This document shows positions 18,686 to 26,534 of a stretch of 64,000 nucleotides of DNA, piece by piece. The notes below the pieces were generated by a model. It ran no database searches and had not been told where the DNA came from. It was given only the letters and a program-made list of their open reading frames with translations. How positions within the stretch are numbered: position 1 is the stretch's first letter; every line of letters starts with the position of its first letter. The position numbers and the translations under genes are program-made. This DNA is from Solibacillus sp. FSL H8-0523 (GTDB lineage: Bacteria > Bacillota > Bacilli > Bacillales_A > Planococcaceae): NCBI RefSeq assembly GCF_038051985.1, contig NZ_CP150291.1:868001-932000 (forward strand). Direction: 5' to 3'.

Positions 18686-18714
18686 TTTACAAACCCTCAA
18701 GACATTGCTAATAT
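18686..18714 (+). promoter_or_regulatory. Candidate promoter for rpsP-khpA, with an overlapping hairpin
   Basis: TTTACA (18686-18691), a 17-nt spacer and TAATAT (18709-18714) with the extended TG at 18706-18707. An 8-bp inverted repeat (18666-18673 with 18681-18688) just upstream touches the -35 box. It lacks a T tract, so it is not a good terminator for ffh. Confidence 0.55.
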
Positions 18715-18752
18715 AATATCTTGTGTGAAACTTATTCGGAGGTGCTATTAAA

Positions 18753-19025
18753 ATGGCAGTTAAAATTCGCTTAAAACGTATGGGAGCTAAGAAGTCTCCT
18801 TTCTATCGTATCGTAGTTGCAGACGCTCGCTCACCACGTGACGGTCGTCAAATTGAAACAGTAGGTACTTACAACCCACTTACTCAACCAGCAACAGTAG
18901 AAATCAATGAAGAGCTAGCTCTTAAATGGTTAACTGATGGTGCAAAACCATCTGATACTGTACGTAACCTGTTCTCAGAACAAGGTATCATGGAGAAATT
19001 CCATAACGCTAAATACAGCAAATAA
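18753..19025 (+). CDS. rpsP: 30S ribosomal protein S16
   Basis: A 90-residue ribosomal protein needed for 30S assembly. The sequence [32 protein letters not shown] is diagnostic (given here only as [19 protein letters not shown] plus context). CGGAGGTG is the ribosome binding site. It sits 93 nt after ffh and 27 nt before khpA, as in B. subtilis. Confidence 0.98.
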   Translation: MAVKIRLKRMGAKKSPFYRIVVADARSPRDGRQIETVGTYNPLTQPATVEINEELALKWLTDGAKPSDTVRNLFSEQGIMEKFHNAKYSK

Positions 19026-19052
19026 TTCAATGATTAATTCGGAGGTGGCTCT

Positions 19053-19286
19053 ATGCAGCAGCTGATTGAAGCAATTGTGAAACCATTAGTCGATTATCCT
19101 GAAGACGTACGTATTGAGACGGACGAAACTTCAAATCGAGTTGTTTATAAGCTTTTTGTTCATCCTGAGGATCGAGGGAAAGTGATAGGCAAGCAAGGAC
19201 GTGTTGCGAAAGCAATTCGTACGATTGTGTACTCAGCCGCGGGCGGTCACCAGAAGAAAAAGACATACGTCGATATATTGGATTAG
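19053..19286 (+). CDS. khpA: KH-domain RNA-binding protein KhpA (YlqC)
   Basis: A 77-residue single-KH-domain protein with the GKVIGKQGRVAKAIRTI motif (about residues 43-59) that forms the RNA-binding GxxG loop. In streptococci KhpA partners with KhpB and affects cell elongation and RNA metabolism; the role here is inferred by homology. CGGAGGTGG precedes the ATG at 19053. It ends the rpsP unit; a terminator follows 1 nt after the stop. Confidence 0.93.
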   Translation: MQQLIEAIVKPLVDYPEDVRIETDETSNRVVYKLFVHPEDRGKVIGKQGRVAKAIRTIVYSAAGGHQKKKTYVDILD

Positions 19287-19287
19287 T

Positions 19288-19325
19288 AAAAGGAGGGTGG
19301 CATTTTGCTAACCCTTCTTTTTTTA
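19288..19325 (+). terminator. Intrinsic terminator after khpA
   Basis: An 11-bp stem (19288-19298 with 19311-19321, one G-U pair) with a T run continuing to 19324. It separates rpsP-khpA from rimM. Confidence 0.8.
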
Positions 19326-19359
19326 ATTAATAAGGAAGTATAAAATTTTCACGTCATAG

Positions 19360-19486
19360 AGTGTCTAGGCTAAAGCGCCAGCCCCTCGGACATTTCGAAC
19401 CCTCCTGCAAAAGTGGTGGAGCGTTTATTTTTGCGTCGGGCCCTCCAATGTCTGTCGAGGCTTAAAGGGCGCTTTAGCGCTTTTCT
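19360..19486 (+). repeat. Structured intergenic repeat, copy 2
   Basis: The second copy (127 nt) of the element at 1071-1198. The outer arms GCTAAAGCGCC (19369-19379) and GGCGCTTTAGC (19468-19478) pair perfectly although their sequence differs from copy 1. AGCCCC (19380-19385) opposes GAGGCT (19457-19462) with one mismatch. The inner long stem is decayed, with several mismatches between 19397-19414 and the partner arm. It lies between the khpA terminator and the rimM promoter. Confidence 0.85.
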
Positions 19487-19494
19487 CAAATATT

Positions 19495-19503
19495 TGTTAT
19501 GAT
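19495..19503 (+). promoter_or_regulatory. Candidate extended -10 promoter for rimM-trmD
   Basis: TGTTATGAT is an extended -10 element 33 nt before the rimM ATG and directly downstream of repeat copy 2. There is no consensus -35, since that position falls within the repeat end. Confidence 0.45.
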
Positions 19504-19536
19504 GTGGGTAAAATAGATATTAGAGGTGAACGAAAC

Positions 19537-20055
19537 ATGGAATGGTTTAATGTAGGACGTATTGTGAATACACATGGGATTCGCGGAGAATTACGTGTTA
19601 TCTCAACAACTGATTTTGAAGACGAACGCTTTGCAGTTGGCGCAAAATTAGCCGCATTTAAAAAAGACGATAAACACCCAACATGGGTAACGATTGGCAC
19701 ATCACGTCGTCATAAAAACTTTATTTTAGTTACGTTTGAAGGAATGGAAAACATCAATTTAGTTGAGCCTTTTAAAGAAGGGTTACTAAAGATTACGATG
19801 GATCAATTAGCGGACGATGAACTAGATGAAAACGAATACTACCACTTCGAAATTAAAGATTGTGAAGTGTATTCAGAAGAAGGTGAACTGATCGGTGTCG
19901 TAACAGACATTTTAGAAACAGGTGCCAACGATGTATGGGAAGTAAAAGCAGAAAGTGGTAAGAAGTATTACATTCCGTATATTGAGGATGTCGTGAAAGA
20001 AATTGATGTCGATGAAAAGAAAATCATTATCCACGTGATGGAAGGCTTATTGTAA
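19537..20055 (+). CDS. rimM: Ribosome maturation factor RimM
   Basis: A 172-residue factor that assists 16S rRNA 3-prime domain folding and S19 incorporation. The N-terminal beta-barrel opens with [22 protein letters not shown]-barrel follows (about 95-172, [12 protein letters not shown] to VWEV and [14 protein letters not shown]). The ATG at 19537 has AGAGGTGA upstream; an in-frame GTG at 19504 would overlap the -10 region. Its stop overlaps the trmD start (TAATG), so the pair are translationally coupled. Confidence 0.96.
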   Translation: MEWFNVGRIVNTHGIRGELRVISTTDFEDERFAVGAKLAAFKKDDKHPTWVTIGTSRRHKNFILVTFEGMENINLVEPFKEGLLKITMDQLADDELDENEYYHFEIKDCEVYSEEGELIGVVTDILETGANDVWEVKAESGKKYYIPYIEDVVKEIDVDEKKIIIHVMEGLL

Positions 20056-20783
20056 TGAACATTCATGTATTAAGTTTATTTCCAGATATGTTTTCTGGTG
20101 TATTCGGTGCATCGATTTTAAAAAAGGCCCAAGAAAAGGGTGCTGTGGAATTAGCAGTTACTGACATTCGTGAGTACACTGAAAATAAGCATAAGCAAGT
20201 GGATGATTATCCATACGGTGGCGGCGCGGGCATGGTGTTAAAGCCAGAGCCGATGTTTAACGCCGTAGAAGCGATTACAGAGGGCCGTAAGCCACGTGTG
20301 ATCCTGATGTGTCCACAAGGCGAGCGCTTTACGCAGAAGAAGGCAGAGGAGCTTGCACAAGAGGAAGATTTAGTTTTCCTTTGTGGTCACTATGAAGGCT
20401 ATGATGAACGGATTCGTCAGCATCTTGTAACCGACGAGATTTCGATTGGTGACTTCGTACTAACAGGTGGGGAGCTGCCAGCCATGACGGTCATTGATGC
20501 GGTTGTACGTCTTTTACCGGGCGTTTTAGGACAAGCAGATTCTCATATTCAAGATTCATTTTCTACAGGGTTACTTGAGCACCCGCATTACACCCGCCCA
20601 TCGGATTTCCGTGGGATGAAGGTGCCTGACGTGCTGTTATCAGGTAACCATGCGAAAATTGACGAGTGGCGTGAGGAACAATCATTCTTGCGTACATTAC
20701 AACGTCGACCAGATCTTTTAGATGTACTCGAGCTGACAGAAAAACAGCAAAAAGTACTCGATAAAATTAAGGCGCAAATGTAA
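20055..20783 (+). CDS. trmD: tRNA (guanine37-N1)-methyltransferase TrmD
   Basis: SAM-dependent enzyme that methylates G37 of tRNAs and so prevents +1 frameshifting. The 242-residue SPOUT-class chain shows [26 protein letters not shown] and the trefoil-knot motif [15 protein letters not shown]. It overlaps the rimM stop by one base. A promoter and leader for rplS start right after it. Confidence 0.98.
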   Translation: MNIHVLSLFPDMFSGVFGASILKKAQEKGAVELAVTDIREYTENKHKQVDDYPYGGGAGMVLKPEPMFNAVEAITEGRKPRVILMCPQGERFTQKKAEELAQEEDLVFLCGHYEGYDERIRQHLVTDEISIGDFVLTGGELPAMTVIDAVVRLLPGVLGQADSHIQDSFSTGLLEHPHYTRPSDFRGMKVPDVLLSGNHAKIDEWREEQSFLRTLQRRPDLLDVLELTEKQQKVLDKIKAQM

Positions 20784-20794
20784 AGCAAATTTAC

Positions 20795-20823
20795 TTGAAA
20801 TGCCCTATTGTTTATGATAAGAT
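20795..20823 (+). promoter_or_regulatory. Promoter for rplS
   Basis: TTGAAA (20795-20800), a 17-nt spacer and TAAGAT (20818-20823) with extended TGA before the -10. It starts 12 nt after the trmD stop and would give an 80-nt leader before rplS. Confidence 0.65.
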
Positions 20824-20829
20824 ACAATT

Positions 20830-20904
20830 TGTGCAAAAGCACTGAATCACGGTGTTCCGCTGTGGCGTAAATATGCGCGTGCAAGAGCATCTGTCTAAGG
20901 AGAG
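20830..20904 (+). ncRNA. Candidate ribosomal protein L19 leader RNA
   Basis: This untranslated stretch between the rplS promoter and its ribosome binding site (AAGGAGAG) contains short complementary segments. One is TGCAAAAGCA (20832-20841, TGC paired with GCA). The segment GGTGTTCCGCTGTGGC and a GCGCGTGC run follow. Bacilli are known to carry an autoregulatory L19 leader just before rplS. Position and length fit, but I could not test the covariance model. Confidence 0.45.
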
Positions 20905-20910
20905 AATATA

Positions 20911-21255
20911 ATGTCAAACATTATTACAGAAATCACAAAAGCACAACTACGTTCTGATTTACCTTCATTCCGTCCTGGTGACACTGTTAAGGTACACGTT
21001 AAAGTAGTTGAAGGTACTCGTGAGCGTATCCAATTATTCGAAGGTGTAGTTATTAAACGTCGTGGTGGCGGAATTAGCGAAACTTTCACAGTACGTAAAA
21101 TTTCTTACGGCGTTGGTGTTGAACGTACTTTCCCAGTACACACTCCAAAAATCGCTAAATTAGAAGTAGTTCGTAAAGGTAAAGTACGTCGTGCTAAACT
21201 TTACTACCTACGTAACCTACGTGGTAAAGCTGCTCGTATTAAAGAAATTCGATAA
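20911..21255 (+). CDS. rplS: 50S ribosomal protein L19
   Basis: A 114-residue ribosomal protein at the 30S-50S interface. The [31 protein letters not shown] and [18 protein letters not shown] segments are diagnostic. TAAGGAGAG is the ribosome binding site. It is preceded by its own promoter and a candidate leader RNA and followed by a terminator, so it is probably a single-gene unit. Confidence 0.98.
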   Translation: MSNIITEITKAQLRSDLPSFRPGDTVKVHVKVVEGTRERIQLFEGVVIKRRGGGISETFTVRKISYGVGVERTFPVHTPKIAKLEVVRKGKVRRAKLYYLRNLRGKAARIKEIR

Positions 21256-21266
21256 GAACTTTTTAG

Positions 21267-21297
21267 AAGGGGGCTTGTGTATACAAGTCCCTTTCTT
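21267..21297 (+). terminator. Intrinsic terminator after rplS
   Basis: A 12-bp stem (from 21267 to a partner arm ending near 21293, two G-U pairs) with a 4-nt loop, followed by TTTCTTT. The remaining DNA to 21405 shows no gene or clear structure. Confidence 0.8.
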
Positions 21298-21405
21298 TAT
21301 GACTATGACCGACTAGGATTTTGAAAATCCGTAAAAGAAAAGCATTCTAACGCATCGAATCGTGTGGCAGGTGGTTTTTAACGGTAAGCAATATAGATTA
21401 TATTT

Positions 21406-21434
21406 TTGCTTGTAATACATATTTCGTATACAAT
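21406..21434 (+). promoter_or_regulatory. Candidate promoter for the signal peptidase gene
   Basis: TTGCTT (21406-21411), a 17-nt spacer and TACAAT (21429-21434), 28 nt before the GTG start. It overlaps an upstream in-frame TTG and argues against that start. Confidence 0.5.
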
Positions 21435-21462
21435 AAGTGTTATAAGCAAGGGGGATCGCTAC

Positions 21463-22026
21463 GTGGAAAAAACTGAAAAAGAGAAAAATGAGCTTTGGGA
21501 ATGGACGAAAGCTCTATTAATTGCGTTTGCTATCGCAGCATTTATTCGTTATTTTTTATTTACACCGATAGTAGTTGATGGGGATTCAATGATGCCAACC
21601 CTTGAAAATGGAGATCGAATGATTGTGAACAAGTTTAGCTACAAAATCGGAGAGCCTGAGCGCTTTGATATCGTCGTGTTCCATGCACCTGAACAAAAAG
21701 ATTACATTAAACGTGTAATTGGTTTACCGGGTGACTATGTTGAATATAAAGATGACCAGCTATACATTAATGGTGAAGCAATCGATGAGCCCTATTTAGA
21801 CGCTTATAAAGCACAAGTTAGCGAAGGCAATTTAACAGGCGATTTCTCACTTAAAGATATCGATCCATCACTTGATGTGATTCCAGAAGGCTATGTCTTT
21901 GTGATGGGTGACAATCGTCGCTTCAGTAAAGATAGCCGTCATATCGGTATTGTTGACCAGAAAGAAATTATTGGTAACACAAGTATTATTTTCTGGCCAC
22001 TAAGTGAAATTGAAATTGTAAAATAA
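21463..22026 (+). CDS. sipS: Type I signal peptidase
   Basis: Membrane-bound protease that removes signal peptides from exported proteins. The 187-residue chain has one N-terminal membrane segment (about residues 16-33). The catalytic Ser42 is in GDSMMPTL and the general base Lys83 in YIKRVIGLPGD. GDNRRFSKDSRHIG comes later. The start is GTG at 21463 with AAGGGGG upstream. Here the gene sits between rplS and rbgA, where B. subtilis 168 has none; other bacilli have a lepB-type gene at this spot. The symbol is by family, and paralogues are likely elsewhere. Confidence 0.92.
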   Translation: MEKTEKEKNELWEWTKALLIAFAIAAFIRYFLFTPIVVDGDSMMPTLENGDRMIVNKFSYKIGEPERFDIVVFHAPEQKDYIKRVIGLPGDYVEYKDDQLYINGEAIDEPYLDAYKAQVSEGNLTGDFSLKDIDPSLDVIPEGYVFVMGDNRRFSKDSRHIGIVDQKEIIGNTSIIFWPLSEIEIVK

Positions 22027-22051
22027 CTTTGCAAATAAAACAGCAACACAT

Positions 22052-22086
22052 AAAAATGAGGGGGTAGTTTTTCTCCTCATTTTTTT
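22052..22086 (+). terminator. Intrinsic terminator after sipS
   Basis: AAAAATGAGG (22052-22061) pairs with CCTCATTTTT (22075-22084) around a 13-nt loop, and the T run continues to 22086. Confidence 0.75.
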
Positions 22087-22128
22087 AGTGGATAGGAAAG
22101 TATAACTTTTTAAGGAAATCCACATAAG

Positions 22129-22170
22129 AAAAGACATCATTTCACGCTGTTTGGCGCGAAATGTGTTTTT
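22129..22170 (+). terminator. Terminator-like hairpin in the rbgA leader
   Basis: A stem 22138-22147 with 22154-22163 (10 bp, one mismatch, 6-nt loop) extends outwards through ACA/TGT and AAAA/TTTT, and TTTTT (22166-22170) follows. It lies 30 nt before the rbgA start and after the sipS terminator. It could be a second terminator or an attenuator in the rbgA leader. Confidence 0.5.
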
Positions 22171-22199
22171 CTAAATGAAACAATCAGGAGGTAATTATT

Positions 22200-23153
22200 A
22201 TGACAATTCAATGGTTCCCGGGACATATGGCGAAGGCGCGTCGCCAAGTATCAGAAAACTTAAAGTTAGTGGATATCGTTTTTGAGCTTGTAGACGCACG
22301 TTTACCGTTATCATCACGTAACCCCATGATTGATGAAGTAATTCATCAAAAACCACGCTTACTCATTTTAAATAAGCAAGATATGGCGGATGAAACCGAA
22401 ACACGTCGCTGGATTCAATATTTCGCCGATAAAGGCTTTAAGGCTGTAGCAATTAACTCATTTGAAGGGAAAGGCTTACAAGCGGTCATAAAGGGCGCTC
22501 AAGAGATCTTAGCGGAGAAGTGGGATCGTATGAAAGCAAAAGGCATGAAGCCACGTGCGATTCGTGCCATGATCGTTGGGATTCCAAACGTAGGGAAATC
22601 AACATTAATTAACCGTTTAGCAAAGAAAAACTTAGCGAAAACAGGTAATATGCCAGGTGTTACAAAGTCGCAACAATGGATTAAAGTAGCAAAAGACATC
22701 GAGTTGTTAGACACACCAGGTATTTTATGGCCGAGATTTGAAGACCAACAAGTTGGTTATAAATTAGCGTTAACAGGTGCCATTAAAGATACGATTATTA
22801 ATATGGAAGATTTAGCGATTTTTGGCTTAAATTTTTTAGCGACAAACTATCCAGCACGTATGGAAGAACGCTATAAATTGACGTCGGTTAGTGAAGAGCT
22901 TGTTGAAACATTTGATCATATCGGGAAATTACGCCGTGTATTTGGACAAGGTGGCGAAATTGACTACGATCAAGTAGCAGTATTAATCGTACGTGATATT
23001 CGTGACCAACATTTAGGGCCAATTACGTTGGATTTTGTAAAAGAACAGCTTGAAAAAGAAAAATTAGCAGCAGCGATTGAAATTGAAAATGAAGAACGCC
23101 GTAAAAAAACAGCAGAACTTCGTCGTCAGCAACGCTTAGAAAATAAAGAATAA
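22200..23153 (+). CDS. rbgA: Ribosome biogenesis GTPase RbgA (YlqF)
   Basis: Essential late-stage 50S assembly GTPase. It is circularly permuted: the G4 motif NKQD (residues 58-61) precedes the G1 motif GIPNVGKST (about 127-135), and DTPGI follows. This is the hallmark of the YlqF/YawG family. The N-terminus [16 protein letters not shown] is conserved and the C-terminal all-helical ANTAR-like domain is present (317 residues). CAGGAGG lies 7-8 nt before the ATG. rnhB follows after a terminator, as in B. subtilis. Confidence 0.97.
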   Translation: MTIQWFPGHMAKARRQVSENLKLVDIVFELVDARLPLSSRNPMIDEVIHQKPRLLILNKQDMADETETRRWIQYFADKGFKAVAINSFEGKGLQAVIKGAQEILAEKWDRMKAKGMKPRAIRAMIVGIPNVGKSTLINRLAKKNLAKTGNMPGVTKSQQWIKVAKDIELLDTPGILWPRFEDQQVGYKLALTGAIKDTIINMEDLAIFGLNFLATNYPARMEERYKLTSVSEELVETFDHIGKLRRVFGQGGEIDYDQVAVLIVRDIRDQHLGPITLDFVKEQLEKEKLAAAIEIENEERRKKTAELRRQQRLENKE

Positions 23154-23160
23154 TTACGTG

Positions 23161-23198
23161 AAAACCTTTTTCATTTTTATGAGGAAGGTTTTTTCTTT
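23161..23198 (+). terminator. Intrinsic terminator after rbgA
   Basis: A 14-nt arm (23161-23174) pairs with 23179-23192 (A-T rich with two G-U pairs) and is followed by T-rich sequence. A TATAAT at 23199-23204 just beyond has no separate -35 box. Confidence 0.7.
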
Positions 23199-23252
23199 TA
23201 TAATGAAAAGAACTGTCGATATAACACGTAATGAAAGAGTAGAGGGACCTAG

Positions 23253-24026
23253 ATGAAAACGATTAAAGAAATTACACAAGCACTAAAAGAAGCAACGCAA
23301 GTAGAAGAGTGGATGACAGAAATCGCGCAAGATGAGCGTGCGGGGGTTGTGAAAGCCTTGGTACAGTTTCATAAACGTTTAGAAAAGCAAGAAGCGTTAA
23401 AACAAGCGCATCAAGCAAAACTGGATTTTGATGCAAGTTATTTACCGCATCAAGCAGCCTTTGTTGCTGGTACGGATGAAGCAGGGCGCGGACCACTTGC
23501 AGGGCCAGTTGTAACTGCGGCCGTTATTTTACCGAACTATTGTGTGGAACTATTAGGTGTTAATGATTCGAAACAATTATCAAAAGAAAAACGCAATGAC
23601 TTTGCAAAGCGTATTAAAGAACATGCACTCTATTACGCAGTGCATTTCCAAAGCGCAGAGGAAATTGACCGATTAAATATTTATGAGGCAACGCGCCAAT
23701 CGATGCTAAAAAGTATGGAAGCGTTAGAAGTGCAGCCCGATTTTATTTTAGCCGATGCAATGACGCTGCATACAGATATTCCGCAAGCATCGATCATTAA
23801 AGGCGATGCAAAAAGCTTAGCGATTGCTGCAGCGTCGATTTTAGCAAAAACTGCCCGTGATGATTATATGGAAGCACTGGACGAAGCGTTTCCGCAGTAT
23901 GGCTTTGCGCAACATGCAGGCTACGGTACGAAACAGCATTTAGAGGCGTTGGCCAAGTACGGACCGACGATTCATCACCGAAAAACATTTGAACCGATTA
24001 AATCTATGATTACACAAAGGGAGTGA
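23253..24026 (+). CDS. rnhB: Ribonuclease HII
   Basis: Cleaves RNA in RNA-DNA hybrids, including single ribonucleotides in DNA. The 257-residue chain has an approximately 65-residue N-terminal extension typical of bacilli. The catalytic motif GTDEAGRGPLAGPVV follows (Asp75, Glu76), then VNDSKQLSKEKR, and the later acidic residues lie in ADAMTL and KTARDDYM. GTAGAGGGACC is the ribosome binding site. It is followed closely by ylqG, whose ATG lies 5 nt past the stop. Confidence 0.97.
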   Translation: MKTIKEITQALKEATQVEEWMTEIAQDERAGVVKALVQFHKRLEKQEALKQAHQAKLDFDASYLPHQAAFVAGTDEAGRGPLAGPVVTAAVILPNYCVELLGVNDSKQLSKEKRNDFAKRIKEHALYYAVHFQSAEEIDRLNIYEATRQSMLKSMEALEVQPDFILADAMTLHTDIPQASIIKGDAKSLAIAAASILAKTARDDYMEALDEAFPQYGFAQHAGYGTKQHLEALAKYGPTIHHRKTFEPIKSMITQRE

Positions 24027-24031
24027 CCTTT

Positions 24032-25939
24032 ATGAATTTTGCATCCTTTAATTCGATACAAGTCAACAACCAACAACAAGTGACTACAAACCAGCCGTTA
24101 GCACTACGCCAGGATCAAGTCTTTCATGGAGCGATTAAGCAACTGTATCCAGATCAAATGGCAGAGGTACAAGTAGGTAATCAAAAGATGATGGCGAAAC
24201 TTGAAGTACCTTTAAAGGTTGGCGACGCGCACTTTTTCCAAGTAACGGCAACGAATCCGCAAACGGAATTAAAAGTCGTGACAGGGCCCATGTCACAAGC
24301 GATGACCCAAACACAGCAAATGAATCAGCTGCTCGATACAATGAACTTACCGAAATCCTCAGAAATGCAGCAGGTGCTGTCGCATTTTATGAAAGCACAG
24401 CTACCGATTTCAAAGGAGCAATTACTATCTGCCGAAGCGTGGATGAAAAACTTACCGGCAGGAGTAGAGAAGAATAATGCGCTACAAGCCTTACAGCGTA
24501 TGGTTGAGCTTAAAATGCCGTTTACCAATACGGTGTTTCAGGCGTTAACGCAGGGCGCGAAAACAGACGGCATGTCGGCGAATTTAGCGAATTTAGCACA
24601 ACTACTGGCCAATCAAACAGGCGGTAATGAAACGTTAAAATCGAATTTACTTCAGCAAATCAATCAAATTGCGAAACCACTTAATAATGAAACCGGCGGC
24701 GTATTATTGGCGCGTGCGACGCAAACGTTAATGGATCAGTCATCATCGGTAGCAACGAAGCTCCAAGCGTTAACTGCTTTAAAAGAAGCGGGCGTTGTAC
24801 CGAATAATGCGACGCTCCAAAATTGGCAAAGTGCGAGTCAAACAGCAACACAGCAGACGACACAAGGAAGTGCACTACCAACACAGGCAGGTCCTATGAT
24901 TCAGCAACTTACAAACACTTCACCCGAGCAGTTAAAGCCAGTGCTTGATCAGGTGAAAGCGTGGGTCAATAATGAATCGCTGTTATCGCAAAATCAAAAG
25001 CAGCAAATCCAGCAGTTGATTTCACGTTTCGAACAAATTCCACCATCCAAGCAAGCGATTGAAGTGTTTGCAAAACAAATGCAAGAGCAACTAACAAAAG
25101 CATTTAGTGAAAACGCAACAACACGTTTGTTTACGCAAAACGAACAAGGTGTATCGGCAAAGGATCAACTGTTAAGTTTGTTAAAGCCTGGTACGAACGT
25201 GCCTCAAAATGACATGTTACTACGAAATTTAGTGAAGGTGACTCAAGATAGCCCACTGCCGCAAATGCAAAGTGCGTTGACACAGGCAGAAGCACAGGTG
25301 CAATCTGCAGCAGATAGTAAAGCGATGGAACAAGCCATTAAAACCGTGTTAAAGGGGCTTGGTGTAAGCTATGAGGCGGCTTTGGCTAACAAAGCGGGCG
25401 ATGTTCAGGCGGTCGCACAGCAAATGAAACCACAGCTACTGGCGCTTATTCAAGATATGCAAACCCCACCAGCCCTACGTGATGCGGCAGAAACCGTGAT
25501 GGCACGATTAAACGGGATGCAATTATCTTCGGGGGAGAATGGTCATCAACACCAGCTTGTCATGCAAGTGCCGTTAGAGTTTTTCGGAAAGAAAATGGAT
25601 GCAACGCTTCAATGGAATGGTCGCATGAAAGAAGATGGTAAAATCGATGCTAATTTTGCGCGGGTCATGTTTTATTTGAATATGGAAAATTTAGCGCAAA
25701 CGGTCATTGACATGCAAGTACAAAACCGAGTTGTGACGATCAATGTATATAACGATATTCCGCAGTTAGATACGCTCGCAATGTCGTTAAAAGGTACGTT
25801 AAAGGCAGGCTTATTGGATAAAGAGTATACGTTATCTGGCGTGTTCATTAAGCCGTTTGGGGAGCAACATGCTAAAAATGTCACAAAAAATGCAACTCAG
25901 TCAGATGAACAGCAAGGTGGGGTGGACATTCGGGTATGA
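24032..25939 (+). CDS. ylqG: Gln-rich YlqG-like protein with a FliK-like C-terminal region
   Basis: A 635-residue protein at the place of B. subtilis ylqG. Residues up to about 500 are helical and rich in Gln, Ala and Thr, with low complexity. The last 130 residues (VMQVPLEFFGKKMDATLQW, then NMENLAQTVIDMQVQNRVV) are compatible with a FliK-type hook-length-control domain. No signal peptide or membrane segment is seen. AAAGGGAGTG precedes the ATG at 24032; the in-frame GTG at 24023 lies in the ribosome binding site. Its end overlaps ylqH by 4 nt. The FliK link is my reading of the sequence and is unproven. Confidence 0.7.
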   Translation: MNFASFNSIQVNNQQQVTTNQPLALRQDQVFHGAIKQLYPDQMAEVQVGNQKMMAKLEVPLKVGDAHFFQVTATNPQTELKVVTGPMSQAMTQTQQMNQLLDTMNLPKSSEMQQVLSHFMKAQLPISKEQLLSAEAWMKNLPAGVEKNNALQALQRMVELKMPFTNTVFQALTQGAKTDGMSANLANLAQLLANQTGGNETLKSNLLQQINQIAKPLNNETGGVLLARATQTLMDQSSSVATKLQALTALKEAGVVPNNATLQNWQSASQTATQQTTQGSALPTQAGPMIQQLTNTSPEQLKPVLDQVKAWVNNESLLSQNQKQQIQQLISRFEQIPPSKQAIEVFAKQMQEQLTKAFSENATTRLFTQNEQGVSAKDQLLSLLKPGTNVPQNDMLLRNLVKVTQDSPLPQMQSALTQAEAQVQSAADSKAMEQAIKTVLKGLGVSYEAALANKAGDVQAVAQQMKPQLLALIQDMQTPPALRDAAETVMARLNGMQLSSGENGHQHQLVMQVPLEFFGKKMDATLQWNGRMKEDGKIDANFARVMFYLNMENLAQTVIDMQVQNRVVTINVYNDIPQLDTLAMSLKGTLKAGLLDKEYTLSGVFIKPFGEQHAKNVTKNATQSDEQQGGVDIRV

Positions 25940-26238
25940 GTGAGAAAAAATTTGTACGAAAAGAAGCTATTGCTTTAACGTATGATCCCCAAAAAAGTAA
26001 CGGCCCTACCGTTGTGGCTAAGGGAAGAGGGAAAATTGCTGAAAACATTTTAGAGCAGGCATCACTTCATGATGTACCTGTCTACGAAGACCCGAACCTT
26101 GTCCAACTGTTAGGACAGCTTGATTTAAATACATCCATCCCCGAAGAGTTGTATCAAGCGGTGGCAGAAGTATTTGCCTTTATCTATCATTTAGATGAAA
26201 AACATAAATTAACTATGAACAGTAGGCTACCAAAATAG
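25936..26238 (+). CDS. ylqH: Stand-alone FlhB C-terminal-domain-like protein YlqH
   Basis: A 100-residue protein that aligns with the last 90 residues of FlhB (54050-55144): AIALTYD against AIALKYD, VVAKG in both, and QAVAEVFAFIY against KAVAEVLAYVY. It starts just after the point where FlhB has its self-cleavage NPTH motif, so it resembles the processed FlhB tail without the membrane part or the cleavage site. It is translationally coupled to ylqG. Similar stand-alone tails (FlhX) in other bacteria can act in type III export-substrate switching; function here is unknown. Confidence 0.85.
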   Translation: MSEKKFVRKEAIALTYDPQKSNGPTVVAKGRGKIAENILEQASLHDVPVYEDPNLVQLLGQLDLNTSIPEELYQAVAEVFAFIYHLDEKHKLTMNSRLPK

Positions 26239-26321
26239 CTTGCTGTTTTTTATTTTTACAATAACAATAAATAAGTAATAAGTGCATTGTATTTCTCGAA
26301 TAGGTTATTTTATGAATAATA

Positions 26322-26359
26322 ATTCACAAATAAATGTGAATAAACAATGATAATTATCA
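26322..26359. promoter_or_regulatory. Two adjacent palindromic candidate operators upstream of sucC
   Basis: ATTCACA (26322-26328) and TGTGAAT (26335-26341) are perfect inverted arms with a 6-nt spacer. Six bases further on is the 12-nt palindrome at 26348-26359, which resembles half of a Fur-type box. The bound regulators are not identifiable from sequence. Confidence 0.4.
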
Positions 26360-26474
26360 ATTTTATAGCTTATCTATCTTTTTTTAAAATTGTAAAAATC
26401 ATCTAAAGAGCATATTTTGACATAAAATAAAGTAAAAAATGCAACTGTGACAAATATAGACATTATCAGAATTA

Positions 26475-26503
26475 TTGTTTAGAATAGAATATGTTAGTAG
26501 AAT
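26475..26503 (+). promoter_or_regulatory. Candidate sigma-A promoter for sucCD
   Basis: TTGTTT (26475-26480), a 17-nt spacer and TAGAAT (26498-26503), 31 nt before the sucC ATG. Confidence 0.4.
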
Positions 26504-26534
26504 AATTTCCAAATGTCCGATGGGAGGATGTATC

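Larger units (their letters stand above)
26239..26534 (+). other. AT-rich regulatory gap upstream of sucCD
   Basis: 296 nt without a gene. It holds an inverted repeat ATTCACA-N6-TGTGAAT (26322-26341), a perfect 12-nt palindrome TGATAATTATCA (26348-26359), and several AT-rich runs. No clear terminator hairpin follows ylqH beyond a T-rich run near 26246-26256. Confidence 0.6.
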
